Shown in pieces: positions 49,082-59,113 of a stretch of 64,000 bases of DNA (the first letter of the stretch is position 1; each line of letters starts with the position of its first letter). Source of the stretch: Pseudomonas sp. Os17 (GTDB taxonomy: Bacteria > Pseudomonadota > Gammaproteobacteria > Pseudomonadales > Pseudomonadaceae). The stretch lies in assembly GCF_001547895.1 (NCBI RefSeq), contig NZ_AP014627.1:5273501-5337500 (forward strand). Direction: 5' to 3'. A model generated the notes under the pieces. The model did no database searches. It saw nothing but the letters and a program-made list of their open reading frames with translations, and had not been told where the DNA came from. The position numbers and the translations under genes were made by a program.

Positions 49082-49777
49082 TCACTCTTCGCTGGTGTGC
49101 ACTTTACGGTGCAGGATCGCCTGGAACTCGTCGGCGAAGGTGTAGTAACGGCTGATCAGCGTCTCGCCACGAGCGGCGAAGCGGTTGTAGGCGATCACCG
49201 CCGGAATGGCCGCAAACAGACCGATGGCCGTGGCGATCAGGGCTTCGGCGATACCCGGGGCCACAGTGGCCAGGGTCGCTTGCTGGGCCTGGGCCAGGCC
49301 GCGGAAGGAGTTCATGATCCCCCACACGGTACCGAACAGACCGATGTACGGGCTGACCGAACCGACGGTGGCAAGGAACGGCAGGCTCTGCTCGAGCTTC
49401 TCTTCCTCACGGGAAATGGCAACGCGCATGGCGCGGGACACGCCTTCCATCACGGCTTCTGGATCAACGCCCGGTTGTTGACGCAGACGGGAGAACTCCT
49501 TGAAGCCGGCACGGAAAATCTGCTCGACCCCGGAATCCGGGTCCGGATTGCTGCCTGCCTGACGGTAGAGTTTGGACAGGTCGATACCGGACCAGAAGCG
49601 CTCTTCGAAGCTCTCCAGGGCACGTCGACCGGCGCGCAGCAGGTTGCTGCGCTGAAAGATCATGATCCATGAAGTCACCGATGCGGCAACCAGGGTCAGC
49701 ATTACCAACTGCACTACAACGCTGGCATTGCTGACCAGGCTCCACATGGAGGAATGGTCGACGACGTTAGCTTCCAC
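49082..49777 (-). CDS. tolQ: Tol-Pal system protein TolQ
   Basis: This 231-residue MotA/TolQ/ExbB protein has three helices: [40 protein letters not shown] and [20 protein letters not shown]. The start is a GTG with AGGAG upstream and lies inside the end of ybgC (11-nt overlap). Confidence 0.97.
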   Translation of the reverse strand: MEANVVDHSSMWSLVSNASVVVQLVMLTLVAASVTSWIMIFQRSNLLRAGRRALESFEERFWSGIDLSKLYRQAGSNPDPDSGVEQIFRAGFKEFSRLRQQPGVDPEAVMEGVSRAMRVAISREEEKLEQSLPFLATVGSVSPYIGLFGTVWGIMNSFRGLAQAQQATLATVAPGIAEALIATAIGLFAAIPAVIAYNRFAARGETLISRYYTFADEFQAILHRKVHTSEE

Positions 49778-50234
49778 GCTTTATCTCCTGCTCTGAGTGT
49801 GTACCCGCGCTGCTCTCGTCGACAAAGGCCGTACGCAGAGCGTCTGGAATGGCGCGGGGTTTGAAAGTGTCGGCGCGCACACAGGCCACCAGGAACTGCC
49901 CCTCACAGAGCAGTGCATTATCCGCGGCTCGCCTGACCTGCTGAGTGAAGCGCAGGCTGACCCGGTTCAATTCGGTGACATGGGCACTGACCAGAAGCTC
50001 GTCGTCCAGTCGCGCCGGCGCGTGATAACGCGCTTCGCTGGAATGCACGACGAATAACAGGTTCTCCCCTGCCAGCTGCGATTGGGCAAAGCCCAGGTGT
50101 CGTAGCCGCTCGGTTCGAGCCCGCTCCATAAACTTAAGGTAATTAACGTAATACACGATGCCGCCGGCATCGGTGTCCTCGTAATAAACGCGACAACGAT
50201 GTGCGAACGGCTCAAGCCCGTTTTGCGCGCGCAT
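49767..50234 (-). CDS. ybgC: Acyl-CoA thioesterase YbgC
   Basis: This 155-residue hot-dog thioesterase carries the 4-HBA-CoA-type motif [20 protein letters not shown] with catalytic Asp, then [16 protein letters not shown]. It heads the tol-pal operon as in most gamma-proteobacteria; relatives hydrolyse short-chain acyl-CoA or acyl-ACP. The 138 nt upstream separate it from ruvB and likely hold the tol promoter. Confidence 0.94.
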   Translation of the reverse strand: MRAQNGLEPFAHRCRVYYEDTDAGGIVYYVNYLKFMERARTERLRHLGFAQSQLAGENLLFVVHSSEARYHAPARLDDELLVSAHVTELNRVSLRFTQQVRRAADNALLCEGQFLVACVRADTFKPRAIPDALRTAFVDESSAGTHSEQEIKRGS

Positions 50235-50372
50235 ACTCTAGTGCTTACTCCTCAGGTTGCCAATCCGGCCAGGCAACTGTTTTTTCATTCTTGAACGACT
50301 TTTCATGCAGTTTGGGCAATGCCAGTCCCTAGGACAGCACAAACCCCGAATAAATCGACAAGCAGCGGGTGA

Positions 50373-51431
50373 TTAATCGTCCACAGCATCGAGGAATTCG
50401 TCTACCACAGGCATATCCCCCAATCGTGACGGAATGTTTAGACCGAAGTGCAGATACGCATGCCGGGTCACCACACGACCTCGGGGAGTGCGCATGATGT
50501 AGCCCTGCTGGATCAGGTACGGCTCCAGCACGTCCTCAATGGTGTGACGCTCTTCGCTGATCGCCGCCGCCAGGCTGTCGACCCCCACCGGACCACCGTC
50601 GAACTTCTCGATCATGGTCAGCAACAGACGCCGGTCCTGGTGGTCGAAGCCACGCTCATCGACATCCAGCAGGTTCAGCGCCAGGTCGGCGATCGGCTTG
50701 GTGATATGCCCCTTGGCCCGGACTTCGGCGAAATCCCGCACCCGGCGCAGCAAGCGATTGGCGATCCGCGGAGTGCCACGGGCCCGCCGCGCCACTTCGA
50801 AGGCGCCTTCCGGATCCAGTGGCAAACCGAGGATCCCGGCGGATCGGCTGACAATGGTCGCCAGGTCCGCCGTGCTGTAGAACTCCAGGCGCTGGACGAT
50901 GCCGAAGCGGTCCCGCAGTGGGTTGGTCAGCATCCCCGCGCGCGTGGTGGCACCCACCAGGGTAAACGGCGGCAGATCAAGCTTGATCGAGCGCGCCGCC
51001 GGACCTTCGCCGATCATGATGTCGAGCTGGAAGTCCTCCATGGCCGGGTACAGCACTTCTTCGACAATCGGCGACAAGCGGTGAATCTCGTCGATGAACA
51101 GCACGTCGTGAGGTTCAAGGTTGGTCAGCAGCGCCGCCAGATCGCCGGGGCGCTCCAGCACCGGCCCTGAGGTGCTCTTGATCGAGACGCCCATTTCCTC
51201 GGCGATGATGTTGGCCAGGGTGGTCTTGCCCAGACCCGGAGGGCCGAAGATCAGGGTGTGATCCAGGGACTCGTTGCGCCCGCGGGCGGCCTGGATGAAC
51301 AGCTCCATCTGCTCGCGCACGCTGGGCTGGCCGATATAGTCGGCCAGGCTGACCGGACGAATCGCCCGGTCCTGGATTTCCTCGCGCTCACGGGGGCCCG
51401 TGGCGGCGATCAGACGGTCAGCTTCAATCAC
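50373..51431 (-). CDS. ruvB: Holliday junction branch-migration ATPase RuvB
   Basis: This 352-residue AAA+ motor pumps DNA through the RuvA-bound junction. It shows Walker [21 protein letters not shown], Walker [21 protein letters not shown], sensor [20 protein letters not shown] with the arginine finger region, and a C-terminal winged helix ([20 protein letters not shown]). The start is a GTG immediately adjacent to the ruvA stop. Confidence 0.98.
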   Translation of the reverse strand: MIEADRLIAATGPREREEIQDRAIRPVSLADYIGQPSVREQMELFIQAARGRNESLDHTLIFGPPGLGKTTLANIIAEEMGVSIKSTSGPVLERPGDLAALLTNLEPHDVLFIDEIHRLSPIVEEVLYPAMEDFQLDIMIGEGPAARSIKLDLPPFTLVGATTRAGMLTNPLRDRFGIVQRLEFYSTADLATIVSRSAGILGLPLDPEGAFEVARRARGTPRIANRLLRRVRDFAEVRAKGHITKPIADLALNLLDVDERGFDHQDRRLLLTMIEKFDGGPVGVDSLAAAISEERHTIEDVLEPYLIQQGYIMRTPRGRVVTRHAYLHFGLNIPSRLGDMPVVDEFLDAVDD

Positions 51432-52040
51432 TTAAATCATTCCCTTCAGGGCTCGGCGGATCATGTCTTCACTGCTCAAGCCTTTGTCTTTGATCGCGGA
51501 TACCGCCTTGCTGGCTTCCTGCGGCTTGTAGCCCAGGGAGATCAGCGCGCTGACCGCATCCGACTCGGCGCTGGCCACCGGCACCGGTGCATCCGGCTGG
51601 TTCGGCACCAGGGCAAACATGCTCGGTACGGCTTCCCAGGCCTTGAAGCGGTCCTTGAGTTCCACCAGCAGGCGTTCGGCGGTCTTCTTGCCAACCCCGG
51701 GCACCTTGGTCAGGGCCGAGGTGTCCTGGGCCTGCACGCAACGCACCAGCTCATCCACTTCGAGGCTGGACATCAGCGCCAGGGCCAGCTTGGGACCCAC
51801 ACCATTGAGACGGATCAACTCGCGAAAAAAGTCTCGCTCGCGCTTGCCGGCGAAGCCGTAGAGTAACTGCGCGTCCTCGCGCACGACCAAATGGATGTGC
51901 AAGGTCAGAGGCTCACCGACCGACGGCAGCCTGTACAAGGTGGTCATGGGCACTTCGACTTCGTAGCCCAGCCCGTTTACATCAAGAATCAGGTGCGGCG
52001 GCTGTTTCTCAGCCAGGGTGCCGCGCAAGCGTCCAATCAC
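51432..52040 (-). CDS. ruvA: Holliday junction-binding protein RuvA
   Basis: This 202-residue protein has the OB-fold N-domain ([20 protein letters not shown]), two helix-hairpin-helix motifs ([40 protein letters not shown]) and the C-terminal RuvB-binding domain ([20 protein letters not shown]). It targets RuvB to four-way junctions. Confidence 0.98.
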   Translation of the reverse strand: MIGRLRGTLAEKQPPHLILDVNGLGYEVEVPMTTLYRLPSVGEPLTLHIHLVVREDAQLLYGFAGKRERDFFRELIRLNGVGPKLALALMSSLEVDELVRCVQAQDTSALTKVPGVGKKTAERLLVELKDRFKAWEAVPSMFALVPNQPDAPVPVASAESDAVSALISLGYKPQEASKAVSAIKDKGLSSEDMIRRALKGMI

Positions 52041-52154
52041 GTTTCAGATCCTTAGGCGATGGCCAGCTCGCAGCTGGCGACTCGTTGAGCGAGCGCCGGC
52101 GCCGACTACCCAGGCGCACAGTGCTCCACTCCTAAAATGACTGCGCTGATGCTA

Positions 52155-52679
52155 TCAGAGACGCAGGCGCCCGCCACGACTGCGTGCCGTTCCCAGACCA
52201 TGGGGCAACAGACTGGAGCGGGTATGGGCGTGACAGATGGCGATGGCCAGGGCATCCGAGGCATCGATCTGCGGCTTGGTGGTGAGCTTGAGCAGGTGCA
52301 TGACCATCATCTGCACCTGTTCCTTATTGGCACCGCCGGTCCCGGCCACGGCCTGCTTGACCTGGGTCGCCGTGTACTCGGCGATCTCCAGGCCTTCTTC
52401 GGCCCCGGCGACAATCGCCGCCCCACGGGCCTGCCCGAGCTTGAGTGCCGAATCGGCATTGCGTGCCATAAACACCTTCTCGATGCCCATGGTCACCGGA
52501 CCGTAGGTCTGAATCACCTCACGCACACCGCGATAGACAATCTGCAAGCGCTCGGGCAACTCGCCGGCTCCGGTGCGAATACAACCGGACGCCACGTACA
52601 CGCAGCCACGCCCGGTGTCTCGAACCACGCCATAACCGGTAATGCGTGAGCCGGGGTCGATGCCAAGAATAAGAGTCAT
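52155..52679 (-). CDS. ruvC: Crossover junction endodeoxyribonuclease RuvC
   Basis: This 174-residue resolvase has the four acidic catalytic residues in context: [15 protein letters not shown] (Asp7), [20 protein letters not shown] (Glu about 66), and [12 protein letters not shown] with two Asp near 139-142. I use ATG 52679 ([10 protein letters not shown]). It precedes ruvAB by 114 nt. Confidence 0.97.
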   Translation of the reverse strand: MTLILGIDPGSRITGYGVVRDTGRGCVYVASGCIRTGAGELPERLQIVYRGVREVIQTYGPVTMGIEKVFMARNADSALKLGQARGAAIVAGAEEGLEIAEYTATQVKQAVAGTGGANKEQVQMMVMHLLKLTTKPQIDASDALAIAICHAHTRSSLLPHGLGTARSRGGRLRL

Positions 52680-52808
52680 AAAGCCTGCTGCTTGAGTAAG
52701 AAGACCGGCCGGCCAGGACCGGAAACGCAAAAAGGCAGAAGCCGGAAGCGCCCTGCCGCGCATTCATCGCGACGTGGCACGTCCGGCTTCAAGGGTAGTG
52801 CAAGTGGA

Positions 52809-53555
52809 TCAGCCGAGCTGCTCGGCCACCGACTGCGGGATATCCGCGTTGGAATAGACGTTCTGCACATCGTCCAGGTCTTCCAGCATGTCGATCAGCT
52901 TGAGGACCTTCTCCGCGCCCTCCAGATCCAGTTCGGCACTGGTGGTGGGCAGCATGACGATTTCTGCGTCCGCAGCGGTGAAGCCAGCCGCTTCCAGGGC
53001 ATTGCGCACACCGTAGAAACCAGCAAACGACGTGAACACGTCGACGGAACCGTCTTCGTTGCTCACCACATCGTCGGCATCGGCCTCCATCGCCGCCTCG
53101 ATCAGCGCATCTTCATCGACACCTTCGGCAAAAGTGATCTGACCCTTGCGTTCGAACAGATAGGCCACCGATCCGTCGGTCCCCAGGTTGCCGCCGCACT
53201 TGCTGAACGCGTGACGAACCGCAGCCGCGGTGCGATTGCGGTTGTCGGTCATGCATTCGACCATCACCGCCACGCCATTGGGGCCATAGCCTTCATAGGT
53301 CAGCTCGACCACGTCGTCGCTGCCGGCAGCGCCGGTGCCACGGGCGATGGCACGATCAATGATGTCGCGGCTCATGTTGGCGCCCAGGGCCTTGTCCAGG
53401 GCCAGGCGCAAACGTGGGTTGGAACCTGGCTCGCCACCGCCCTGACGGGCCGCAACGGTCAGCTCACGAATCCACTTGGTGAAGATCTTGCCTCTCTTGG
53501 CATCCTGACGCTCTTTGCGGTGCTTGATGTTCGCCCACTTGGAATGACCTGCCAT
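52809..53555 (-). CDS. yebC: YebC/PmpR-family regulator or ribosome-associated protein
   Basis: This 248-residue protein opens [20 protein letters not shown] and contains [20 protein letters not shown] and [20 protein letters not shown], the YebC/TACO1 pattern. Family members are described as transcription factors (PmpR represses quinolone signalling in P. aeruginosa) and more recently as helping translation of proline runs. It precedes ruvC and follows aspS, the usual arrangement. Confidence 0.95.
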   Translation of the reverse strand: MAGHSKWANIKHRKERQDAKRGKIFTKWIRELTVAARQGGGEPGSNPRLRLALDKALGANMSRDIIDRAIARGTGAAGSDDVVELTYEGYGPNGVAVMVECMTDNRNRTAAAVRHAFSKCGGNLGTDGSVAYLFERKGQITFAEGVDEDALIEAAMEADADDVVSNEDGSVDVFTSFAGFYGVRNALEAAGFTAADAEIVMLPTTSAELDLEGAEKVLKLIDMLEDLDDVQNVYSNADIPQSVAEQLG

Positions 53556-53665
53556 AACTTGCTCCAAATTCTCTTTGAAACATTGCCCACGCCGCTTGGC
53601 GGGCGGGGCAACAAAACTCGACCCATAGAAAAAGCGCACCCGAAGGTGCGCCTTATCGGGCCGGC

Positions 53666-55441
53666 TTATTCAGCCTTGGGCTGTTCGCGCAGGCGGATGT
53701 GCAGCTCGCGCAGAGCCTTGGCATCCACCAGACCCGGTGCCTGAGTCATGACGCAGGCCGCGCTCTGGGTTTTCGGGAAGGCGATCACTTCACGGATCGA
53801 CTGGGCGCCGGTCATCAGCATCACCAGACGGTCCAGACCGAAGGCCAGGCCACCGTGCGGCGGTGCGCCGTACTTGAGGGCGTCCAGCAGGAAGCCGAAC
53901 TTCTCTTCCTGTTCCGCTTCGCTGATGCCCAGCAGGCGGAACACCGCTTGCTGCATTTCCTTGCGGTGGATACGGATCGAACCGCCACCCAGCTCGGTGC
54001 CGTTCAGGACCATGTCGTAGGCGCGCGACAGAGCGGTAGCCGGGTTGGCTTCCAGCTCTTCAGGCGAGCACTTCGGCGCGGTGAACGGGTGGTGCAAGGC
54101 GGTGAAGCTGCCGTCGTCGTTCTCTTCGAACATCGGGAAGTCGACCACCCACATCGGTGCCCATTCGCAGGTCAGCAGGTTCAGGTCGTGACCGAGCTTG
54201 ATGCGCAGGGCGCCCAGGGCTTCGCTGACGATCTTGGCCTTGTCGGCACCGAAGAACACGATGTCGCCGTCGACCGCACCCACGCGATCGAGGATCACGT
54301 TCAGGTTGGCTTCCGGAATGTTCTTGACGATCGGCGACTGCAGGCCTTCAACGCCCTTGGCGCGCTCGTTGACCTTGATGTACGCCAGGCCCTTGGCACC
54401 GTAGATGCCGACAAACTTGGTGTAATCGTCGATCTGCTTGCGCGGCATGCTCGCTCCGCCAGGAACGCGCAGGGCGGCAATACGGCATTTCGGATCGTTG
54501 GCCGGGCCGCTGAACACCTTGAATTCCACTTCCTTGAGCTGGTCGGCAACGTCCACCAGTTCCAGCGGGTTGCGCAGGTCCGGCTTGTCGGAACCGTAGC
54601 GACGCATGGCTTCTTCAAAGGTCATGTGCGGGAATTCGCCGAACTCCAGACCCAGCACTTCCTTGAACAGGTTGCGGATCATGCCTTCGGTCAGGCCCAT
54701 GATGTCTTTTTCGTCGAGGAAGCTGGTCTCGATGTCGATCTGAGTGAACTCAGGCTGACGGTCGGCACGCAGGTCTTCGTCACGGAAGCACTTGGCGATC
54801 TGGTAGTAGCGGTCGAAGCCGGCCACCATCAGCAGCTGCTTGAACAGCTGTGGCGATTGCGGCAAGGCGAAGAAGCTGCCGGCGTGGGTGCGGCTCGGCA
54901 CCAGATAGTCGCGGGCGCCTTCCGGAGTGGCGCGAGTCAGGATCGGGGTTTCCACGTCGAGGAAACCGTTTTCGTCCAGGTAGCGACGGATGCTGGTGGT
55001 CATGCGCGAACGCAGGCGCAGCTTTTCGGCCATTTCCGGACGGCGCAGGTCGATGAAGCGATAGCGCAGGCGGGTTTCTTCACCCACGTCGGAGTATTCG
55101 TTGAGCGGGAACGGCGGGGTTTCCGCTTCGTTCAGCACTTCCAGCTCGTAGCCCAGAACTTCGATCATGCCCGAAGCCATGTTGGCGTTGCCGGCACCGG
55201 CCGGGCGCAGGCGCACCTTACCGGTGATCTTGACTACGTATTCGCTGCGCACGCGGTCGGCGGTGGCGAAGGTTTCAGCGCGGTCCGGGTCGAACACCAC
55301 CTGGGCCAGACCTTCACGATCACGGATATCGAGGAAAATCACCCCGCCGTGGTCACGGCGACGGTGGACCCATCCGCAAAGGGTTACTTCCTGACCTTCC
55401 AGGCTTTCGTTCAGTTGGCCGCAATAATGGCTGCGCATCAT
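53666..55441 (-). CDS. aspS: Aspartyl-tRNA synthetase (non-discriminating Asp/Asn type likely)
   Basis: This 591-residue class II synthetase charges tRNA with aspartate. Opening [20 protein letters not shown] and length equal P. aeruginosa AspS. Domains: OB-fold anticodon binding (1-105), class II catalytic core with motif 2 [20 protein letters not shown], the bacterial GAD insertion (about 290-420) and motif 3 [14 protein letters not shown]. Pseudomonas AspRS is known to charge tRNA-Asn too. One residue differs at a conserved place: [10 protein letters not shown] where SAADVM is usual. Confidence 0.97.
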   Translation of the reverse strand: MMRSHYCGQLNESLEGQEVTLCGWVHRRRDHGGVIFLDIRDREGLAQVVFDPDRAETFATADRVRSEYVVKITGKVRLRPAGAGNANMASGMIEVLGYELEVLNEAETPPFPLNEYSDVGEETRLRYRFIDLRRPEMAEKLRLRSRMTTSIRRYLDENGFLDVETPILTRATPEGARDYLVPSRTHAGSFFALPQSPQLFKQLLMVAGFDRYYQIAKCFRDEDLRADRQPEFTQIDIETSFLDEKDIMGLTEGMIRNLFKEVLGLEFGEFPHMTFEEAMRRYGSDKPDLRNPLELVDVADQLKEVEFKVFSGPANDPKCRIAALRVPGGASMPRKQIDDYTKFVGIYGAKGLAYIKVNERAKGVEGLQSPIVKNIPEANLNVILDRVGAVDGDIVFFGADKAKIVSEALGALRIKLGHDLNLLTCEWAPMWVVDFPMFEENDDGSFTALHHPFTAPKCSPEELEANPATALSRAYDMVLNGTELGGGSIRIHRKEMQQAVFRLLGISEAEQEEKFGFLLDALKYGAPPHGGLAFGLDRLVMLMTGAQSIREVIAFPKTQSAACVMTQAPGLVDAKALRELHIRLREQPKAE

Positions 55442-55536
55442 GGTAGTGGTTTCACTTCTCGTAATTCGAAATTCGATGGAGGCCTTGCGCACCATGAGGT
55501 GCCGGATAGTGCAAGAACTCGCGCGTGTCGTTCAAC

Positions 55537-55758
55537 TTAGTCAGCTTTGTCGCCACCGGCCAGATTCTTCTTGGAGCCGGTCTTGAAGTCGGTTTCATAC
55601 CAGCCGGTGCCGCTGAGGCGGAATCCGGGCATGGACAGCATCTTTTTCAGTTCAGGTGCCTGGCAGGCAGGGCAGTCGACCAGCGGCGCAGCACTGATCT
55701 TTTGAATGGCTTCCAACTGATGACCACAGGAAGCGCATTGGTAATCGTACATGGGCAT
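55537..55758 (-). CDS. FmdB-type zinc-ribbon protein
   Basis: This 73-residue protein starts MPMYDYQCASCGHQLEAIQK and has two CxxC knuckles (CASC and CPAC), the FmdB regulatory-family zinc ribbon, followed by FRLSGTGWYETDFKTGSKKN. It lies upstream of aspS in the same direction, as in other pseudomonads. Function unknown; possibly binds RNA or the synthetase mRNA, but that is a guess. Confidence 0.88.
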   Translation of the reverse strand: MPMYDYQCASCGHQLEAIQKISAAPLVDCPACQAPELKKMLSMPGFRLSGTGWYETDFKTGSKKNLAGGDKAD

Positions 55759-55945
55759 GGGGGCGTCTCGGCAATCCAGATTACTGCTTGAACTACAGCC
55801 AGAGCCCACGCCAAAGCTCGGGCTACCTAGCAAAGAGCGGGATTATATCCATTAAATCGGCCCTGTGCAGCCGTATGACCATATAGATGCCGGAGCCTGT
55901 CAAAAGGCGCCGATGGCGTCCGGGACGCCATCGGCCATGAGCGGC

Positions 55946-56419
55946 TTAACGATGTTCCAACAGGGAGCGCAGCATCCACGCGGTTTTCTCATGCACTTGC
56001 ATGCGCTGGGTCAGCAGATCCGCCGTTGGCTCATCGCTGACCTTGTCCAACAACGGGAAAATGCCACGGGCGGTGCGGGTGACCGCTTCCTGGCCGGCCA
56101 CCAACTGCTTGATCATTTCTTCCGCGGCCGGCACGCCCTCCTCTTCCTTGATCGAAGACAGCCGGGCGTAGATGGAGTATGCACCCGGTGCCGGGAAGCC
56201 CAGGGCACGGATGCGTTCAGCGATCAGGTCAACCGCCAGGGCCAGTTCGTTGTACTGCTCTTCGAACATCAGGTGCAGGGTGCGAAATTGCGGGCCGGTG
56301 ACATTCCAATGGAAGTTATGGGTTTTCAGGTACAACACGTAGGTGTCCGAAAGCAGGCGGGAAAGGCCGTCGACGATGGATTTACGATCTTCTTCGCTGA
56401 TACCGATATCAATTGTCAT
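55946..56419 (-). CDS. dps: Dps-family DNA-protection ferritin
   Basis: This 157-residue ferritin-like protein carries the Dps signature [20 protein letters not shown] followed by [20 protein letters not shown], giving the inter-subunit ferroxidase His, His, Asp and Glu. It stores iron and shields DNA during oxidative and stationary stress. GGAGAG precedes ATG 56419. Upstream in-frame codons (to 56452) lie before this site and are unlikely to be translated. Confidence 0.93.
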   Translation of the reverse strand: MTIDIGISEEDRKSIVDGLSRLLSDTYVLYLKTHNFHWNVTGPQFRTLHLMFEEQYNELALAVDLIAERIRALGFPAPGAYSIYARLSSIKEEEGVPAAEEMIKQLVAGQEAVTRTARGIFPLLDKVSDEPTADLLTQRMQVHEKTAWMLRSLLEHR

Positions 56420-56452
56420 GTTTCTCTCCGTTAACAGGATGGATTCACCCAA

Positions 56453-56873
56453 TCAGCTGCCGGACCACTCTAGCAAGAGTGTCGCTCCCCCGCCGACCCG
56501 GATCGGCAATTGGCCCGCGGTGGATTGCCCCATGGGCCGGCCATGGCTTGCCAACACTGGGTTCCAGGCAATGGCTGACCTGCGGAAAAAACCGGAGTTC
56601 CCCGGAAAACCGCGGCCATCTGTCTAGAACGCGACTTTGCCCGATGCTCCGATTACCAAGGGCAACATGGAGCATTTCCAATCACCCGCTGCTGATTTGA
56701 GAAGGCCGGGGCTTTGCTGTTAAATAGACTCCGTGTCGCTGATGCCTATTTCTTCGGCCAGCGCGCATAGGCTGACCCCGCGTACGTAACCACCGCCTCA
56801 CCCATTTATTCAGAAGCGAACCGTGCGTGATCAGCTCTTCCTTGTGCATCCTTCTTAACGTGAGTTAATCAAA
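56453..56873. other. dps to cold-shock-fusion intergenic region
   Basis: These 421 nt between divergent genes contain no credible gene. They should hold the dps promoter on the left and the promoter and leader of the cold-shock fusion gene on the right. I see no operator I can name. Confidence 0.5.
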
Positions 56874-57479
56874 ATGTTGAAAATCGTCCACCTGCTGACA
56901 GGCATTGCAGCTTTGCTGCTGTCCTTGATTCCGAGTCTTAGATCTGACGCGGTTCCCTACCTGCAACAATCCGATGCTATTTACCTGGCTCTGTTCGGCC
57001 TGCTCAACCTGATCCTCGCTCCAGTTATCCCGCACTGGAACAAAGGTTCGCGCCATCACCTGCAAAACCTGGTCAGCGCTCTGCTGGTACTGGTCGTGGT
57101 CCTGCAAACCCTCACCTTGCTGGCGCCAATGCCGGTGATCGGTGGTCAACCGGCAGTCCTGGTGAGCCTGCTGACCGCCCTGGTCGCCGTGGCACTGCAC
57201 CTGGGCATCAGCTTCTACAAGTCCTCGCCCGCGGCCTCCGCAGCTCCCAGCTACGACATGAGCAACCGCGATACCGGCACCGTGAAGTGGTTCAACACAT
57301 CCAAGGGTTTCGGTTTCATTTCCCGCGACTCCGGCGATGACATCTTCGTGCACTTTCGCGCCATTCGCGGAGAAGGTCACCGCGTCCTGGTGGAAGGCCA
57401 GCGCGTGGAGTTCTCGGTCATGAATCGCGATAAAGGCCTGCAAGCCGAAGACGTGATCGCTGCACTGCCACGCCGCTGA
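56874..57479 (+). CDS. Membrane protein with C-terminal cold-shock domain
   Basis: This 201-residue protein has a hydrophobic N-terminal half with about four helices ([76 protein letters not shown]), a short linker, and a complete cold-shock domain (about 133-197: [36 protein letters not shown]), with both RNP motifs. It would tether an RNA-binding domain to the inner membrane. The layout is known in pseudomonads, but its function is not established. The domain resembles the free protein at 26061. Confidence 0.9.
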   Translation: MLKIVHLLTGIAALLLSLIPSLRSDAVPYLQQSDAIYLALFGLLNLILAPVIPHWNKGSRHHLQNLVSALLVLVVVLQTLTLLAPMPVIGGQPAVLVSLLTALVAVALHLGISFYKSSPAASAAPSYDMSNRDTGTVKWFNTSKGFGFISRDSGDDIFVHFRAIRGEGHRVLVEGQRVEFSVMNRDKGLQAEDVIAALPRR

Positions 57480-57490
57480 TCAACGCCAAC

Positions 57491-57520
57491 AAAAAACCGC
57501 GCCCTGGCGCGGTTTTTTTT
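57491..57520 (+). terminator. Intrinsic terminator after cold-shock fusion gene
   Basis: AACCGCGCC-CT-GGCGCGGTT with T8, 11 nt past the stop; the A-run lets it serve the convergent slyX transcript too. Confidence 0.93.
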
Positions 57521-57545
57521 GTGCAGCGAGAATGCCGACCTTCCT

Positions 57546-57752
57546 TTAATAGTGCGGGGGCGGCGCCTCTTCCTCGAAAGACTCGAACTGCCCAACCATT
57601 TCCTCCTGGCGCTTGAGCAAGGCGTTCATCTGCAGCTGCAGGCGCTCCAACACCTTCTGCTGCGATACCAGCACATCGTTCAAGGCTTGAATGGTGTCAT
57701 CCTGAAACGCCAGACGGCTTTCCAGATCGGTAACACGCGCTTCCAGACTCAT
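57546..57752 (-). CDS. slyX: SlyX-family coiled-coil protein
   Basis: This 68-residue protein is a coiled coil ([40 protein letters not shown]) ending in the SlyX tail EEAPPPHY. Its function is unclear. It lies 3 nt after the HIT gene, in one operon. Confidence 0.94.
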   Translation of the reverse strand: MSLEARVTDLESRLAFQDDTIQALNDVLVSQQKVLERLQLQMNALLKRQEEMVGQFESFEEEAPPPHY

Positions 57753-57755
57753 GGC

Positions 57756-58181
57756 TCAAACCTCCAGAAAATGGAAATCATCGGTCAGCACCACCCGCAG
57801 CCGATTGCGAATCGCCGCAACTTCCTGAGCGGTGTAAGGCTTGGCGGGGTGCTTGCCCCACACTGGCGCCGGCCAAGCGGCGTCATCCCGCTTGCGCACG
57901 ATCACGTGCATGTGCAACTGACTCACCACGTTACCCAACGTCGCCACATTCAACTTATCGGCATCGAAGGAGTCCTTGAGCACTTCAGCCAATGCCGTGG
58001 TTTCCCGCCATAGCTGCAGTTGGTCGGTGACATCCAGTTGAAACAACTCGCTGATATCTTCACGACGGGGCACGAGGATGAACCAGGGATAGTTCGCGTC
58101 ATTGGACAGCAGCAACCGACAGAGGGGGAAATCCCCGATGGGCAATGTGTCTTGTTGCAGCCGTGAATCTAAAGTGAACAC
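57756..58181 (-). CDS. HIT-domain protein
   Basis: This 141-residue protein has the HIT fold: DANYPWFILVPRREDISELF then the triad segment NVATLGNVVSQLHMHVIVRK. The family triad HxHxH reads H-M-H-V-I here, lacking the third His, as in a known subgroup. It probably binds or hydrolyses a nucleotide; the substrate is unknown. The start is a GTG; no ATG fits better. Confidence 0.85.
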   Translation of the reverse strand: MFTLDSRLQQDTLPIGDFPLCRLLLSNDANYPWFILVPRREDISELFQLDVTDQLQLWRETTALAEVLKDSFDADKLNVATLGNVVSQLHMHVIVRKRDDAAWPAPVWGKHPAKPYTAQEVAAIRNRLRVVLTDDFHFLEV

Positions 58182-58591
58182 TGCATTTACTCCCGCTCAG
58201 CTCATTTCAGCCTGGCTCACAGCATCGGTGACACTGGCCAGGCGACAGACGCGCAGCATACCTGCGAATGCCACGGGCTTCATGAGCAAAGCGCTCACCC
58301 GGGACATCGCCCGCCAATCAGCCGGCAAGGAGCCAGCTTCAATGCAGCCCAAGCGCCCCACGACAGTACACTTTCAGATGCCTTGCACCATTTGTGCACG
58401 AGGCGTCACAACTGACCAGAACATGACTCGTTACGCCATCGTCGTCGCCAACCATAACCACACATGACTGTATGAACCCTGCACAGCATTACAAAAGTTT
58501 TGCACCAAAATCGCACAGACGGTCTACGCTCAATTCCTCAAGCATCCGCCGTCTACTCACCTTGCAGTGTGGACCGGTAACATTTTGGCGC

Positions 58592-58613
58592 GCTGTGCGA
58601 CTTATTGCACAGC
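58592..58613. promoter_or_regulatory. 22-bp palindrome, candidate operator
   Basis: GCTGTGC (58592-58598) and GCACAGC (58607-58613) are exact inverse arms with an 8-nt spacer. The TGTGC/GCACA cores recall Crp/Vfr-like half-sites but are not a clean match. A smaller TGCAC/GTGCA pair lies at 58384-58398. Confidence 0.4.
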
Positions 58614-58921
58614 CCTGCACCAGTAAGCTCCTTGCGTCAAGCCAAACAAAAAGACGCTTTACATGGCTGTTTTATGCGGTTTTTACAGGTCGGCACGCCG
58701 CCCGGAAGAAAAAAGACCAGACAACTTTGGTTTGTGCACGCTTGTTGCATTAACCCCCGACATCGTCTGCGATGGAGCACCGGAAGTGGCTCGTCACAGA
58801 CTCATAATAATAGTGGCAAGGCTGCCCGGCGGTGCTTTTTAGAGTGTGTACGTCGGGAGCTGAATTGCTCGTGATGTTCCTTCGAAGAACACGACCTAAG
58901 TTGTTGGTTCGGATACAGACT

Positions 58922-58960
58922 GGCTGCAAAATTGCGACACTGACCGAGCAAATTGCGACA
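58922..58960 (-). promoter_or_regulatory. ArgR-like tandem site upstream of the porin
   Basis: On the minus strand TGTCGCAATTTGC and TGTCGCAATTTTGC are direct repeats whose TGTCGC boxes are exactly 21 nt apart (58960 and 58939). The ArgR half-site is given as TGTCGC-N8-AA-N5; both boxes are perfect, the AA pair is only partly kept. P. aeruginosa oprD is reported to be induced by arginine through ArgR. Confidence 0.65.
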
Positions 58961-59113
58961 GGCTCGTAAAGAAGCTGAAAGGATAGATAGGCAAGTATCG
59001 CCAACATTGTCAGCGTGATATAAGTTTGCGCCGACACAAAAAGAAAGAGCCGCCCAGATAAAAAAACAGGTGGGACGGCAGTACTCTTCTAAAAACCAAA
59101 GGAGCAAATCACG

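Larger units (their letters stand above)
58182..59113. promoter_or_regulatory. Long (932 nt) porin upstream region
   Basis: No reading frame here looks like a gene: those present lack ribosome sites or family motifs. The stretch is rich in GCAC/GTGC palindromes between about 58384 and 58615 and contains two candidate operators listed separately. It is unusually long for this compact genome and may hide a small RNA or an eroded gene. Confidence 0.5.

Noticed and set aside
58102..58753. Open frames in the porin upstream region
   Set aside because: No ribosome sites, no conserved motifs and overlap with palindromes; no protein family recognised.
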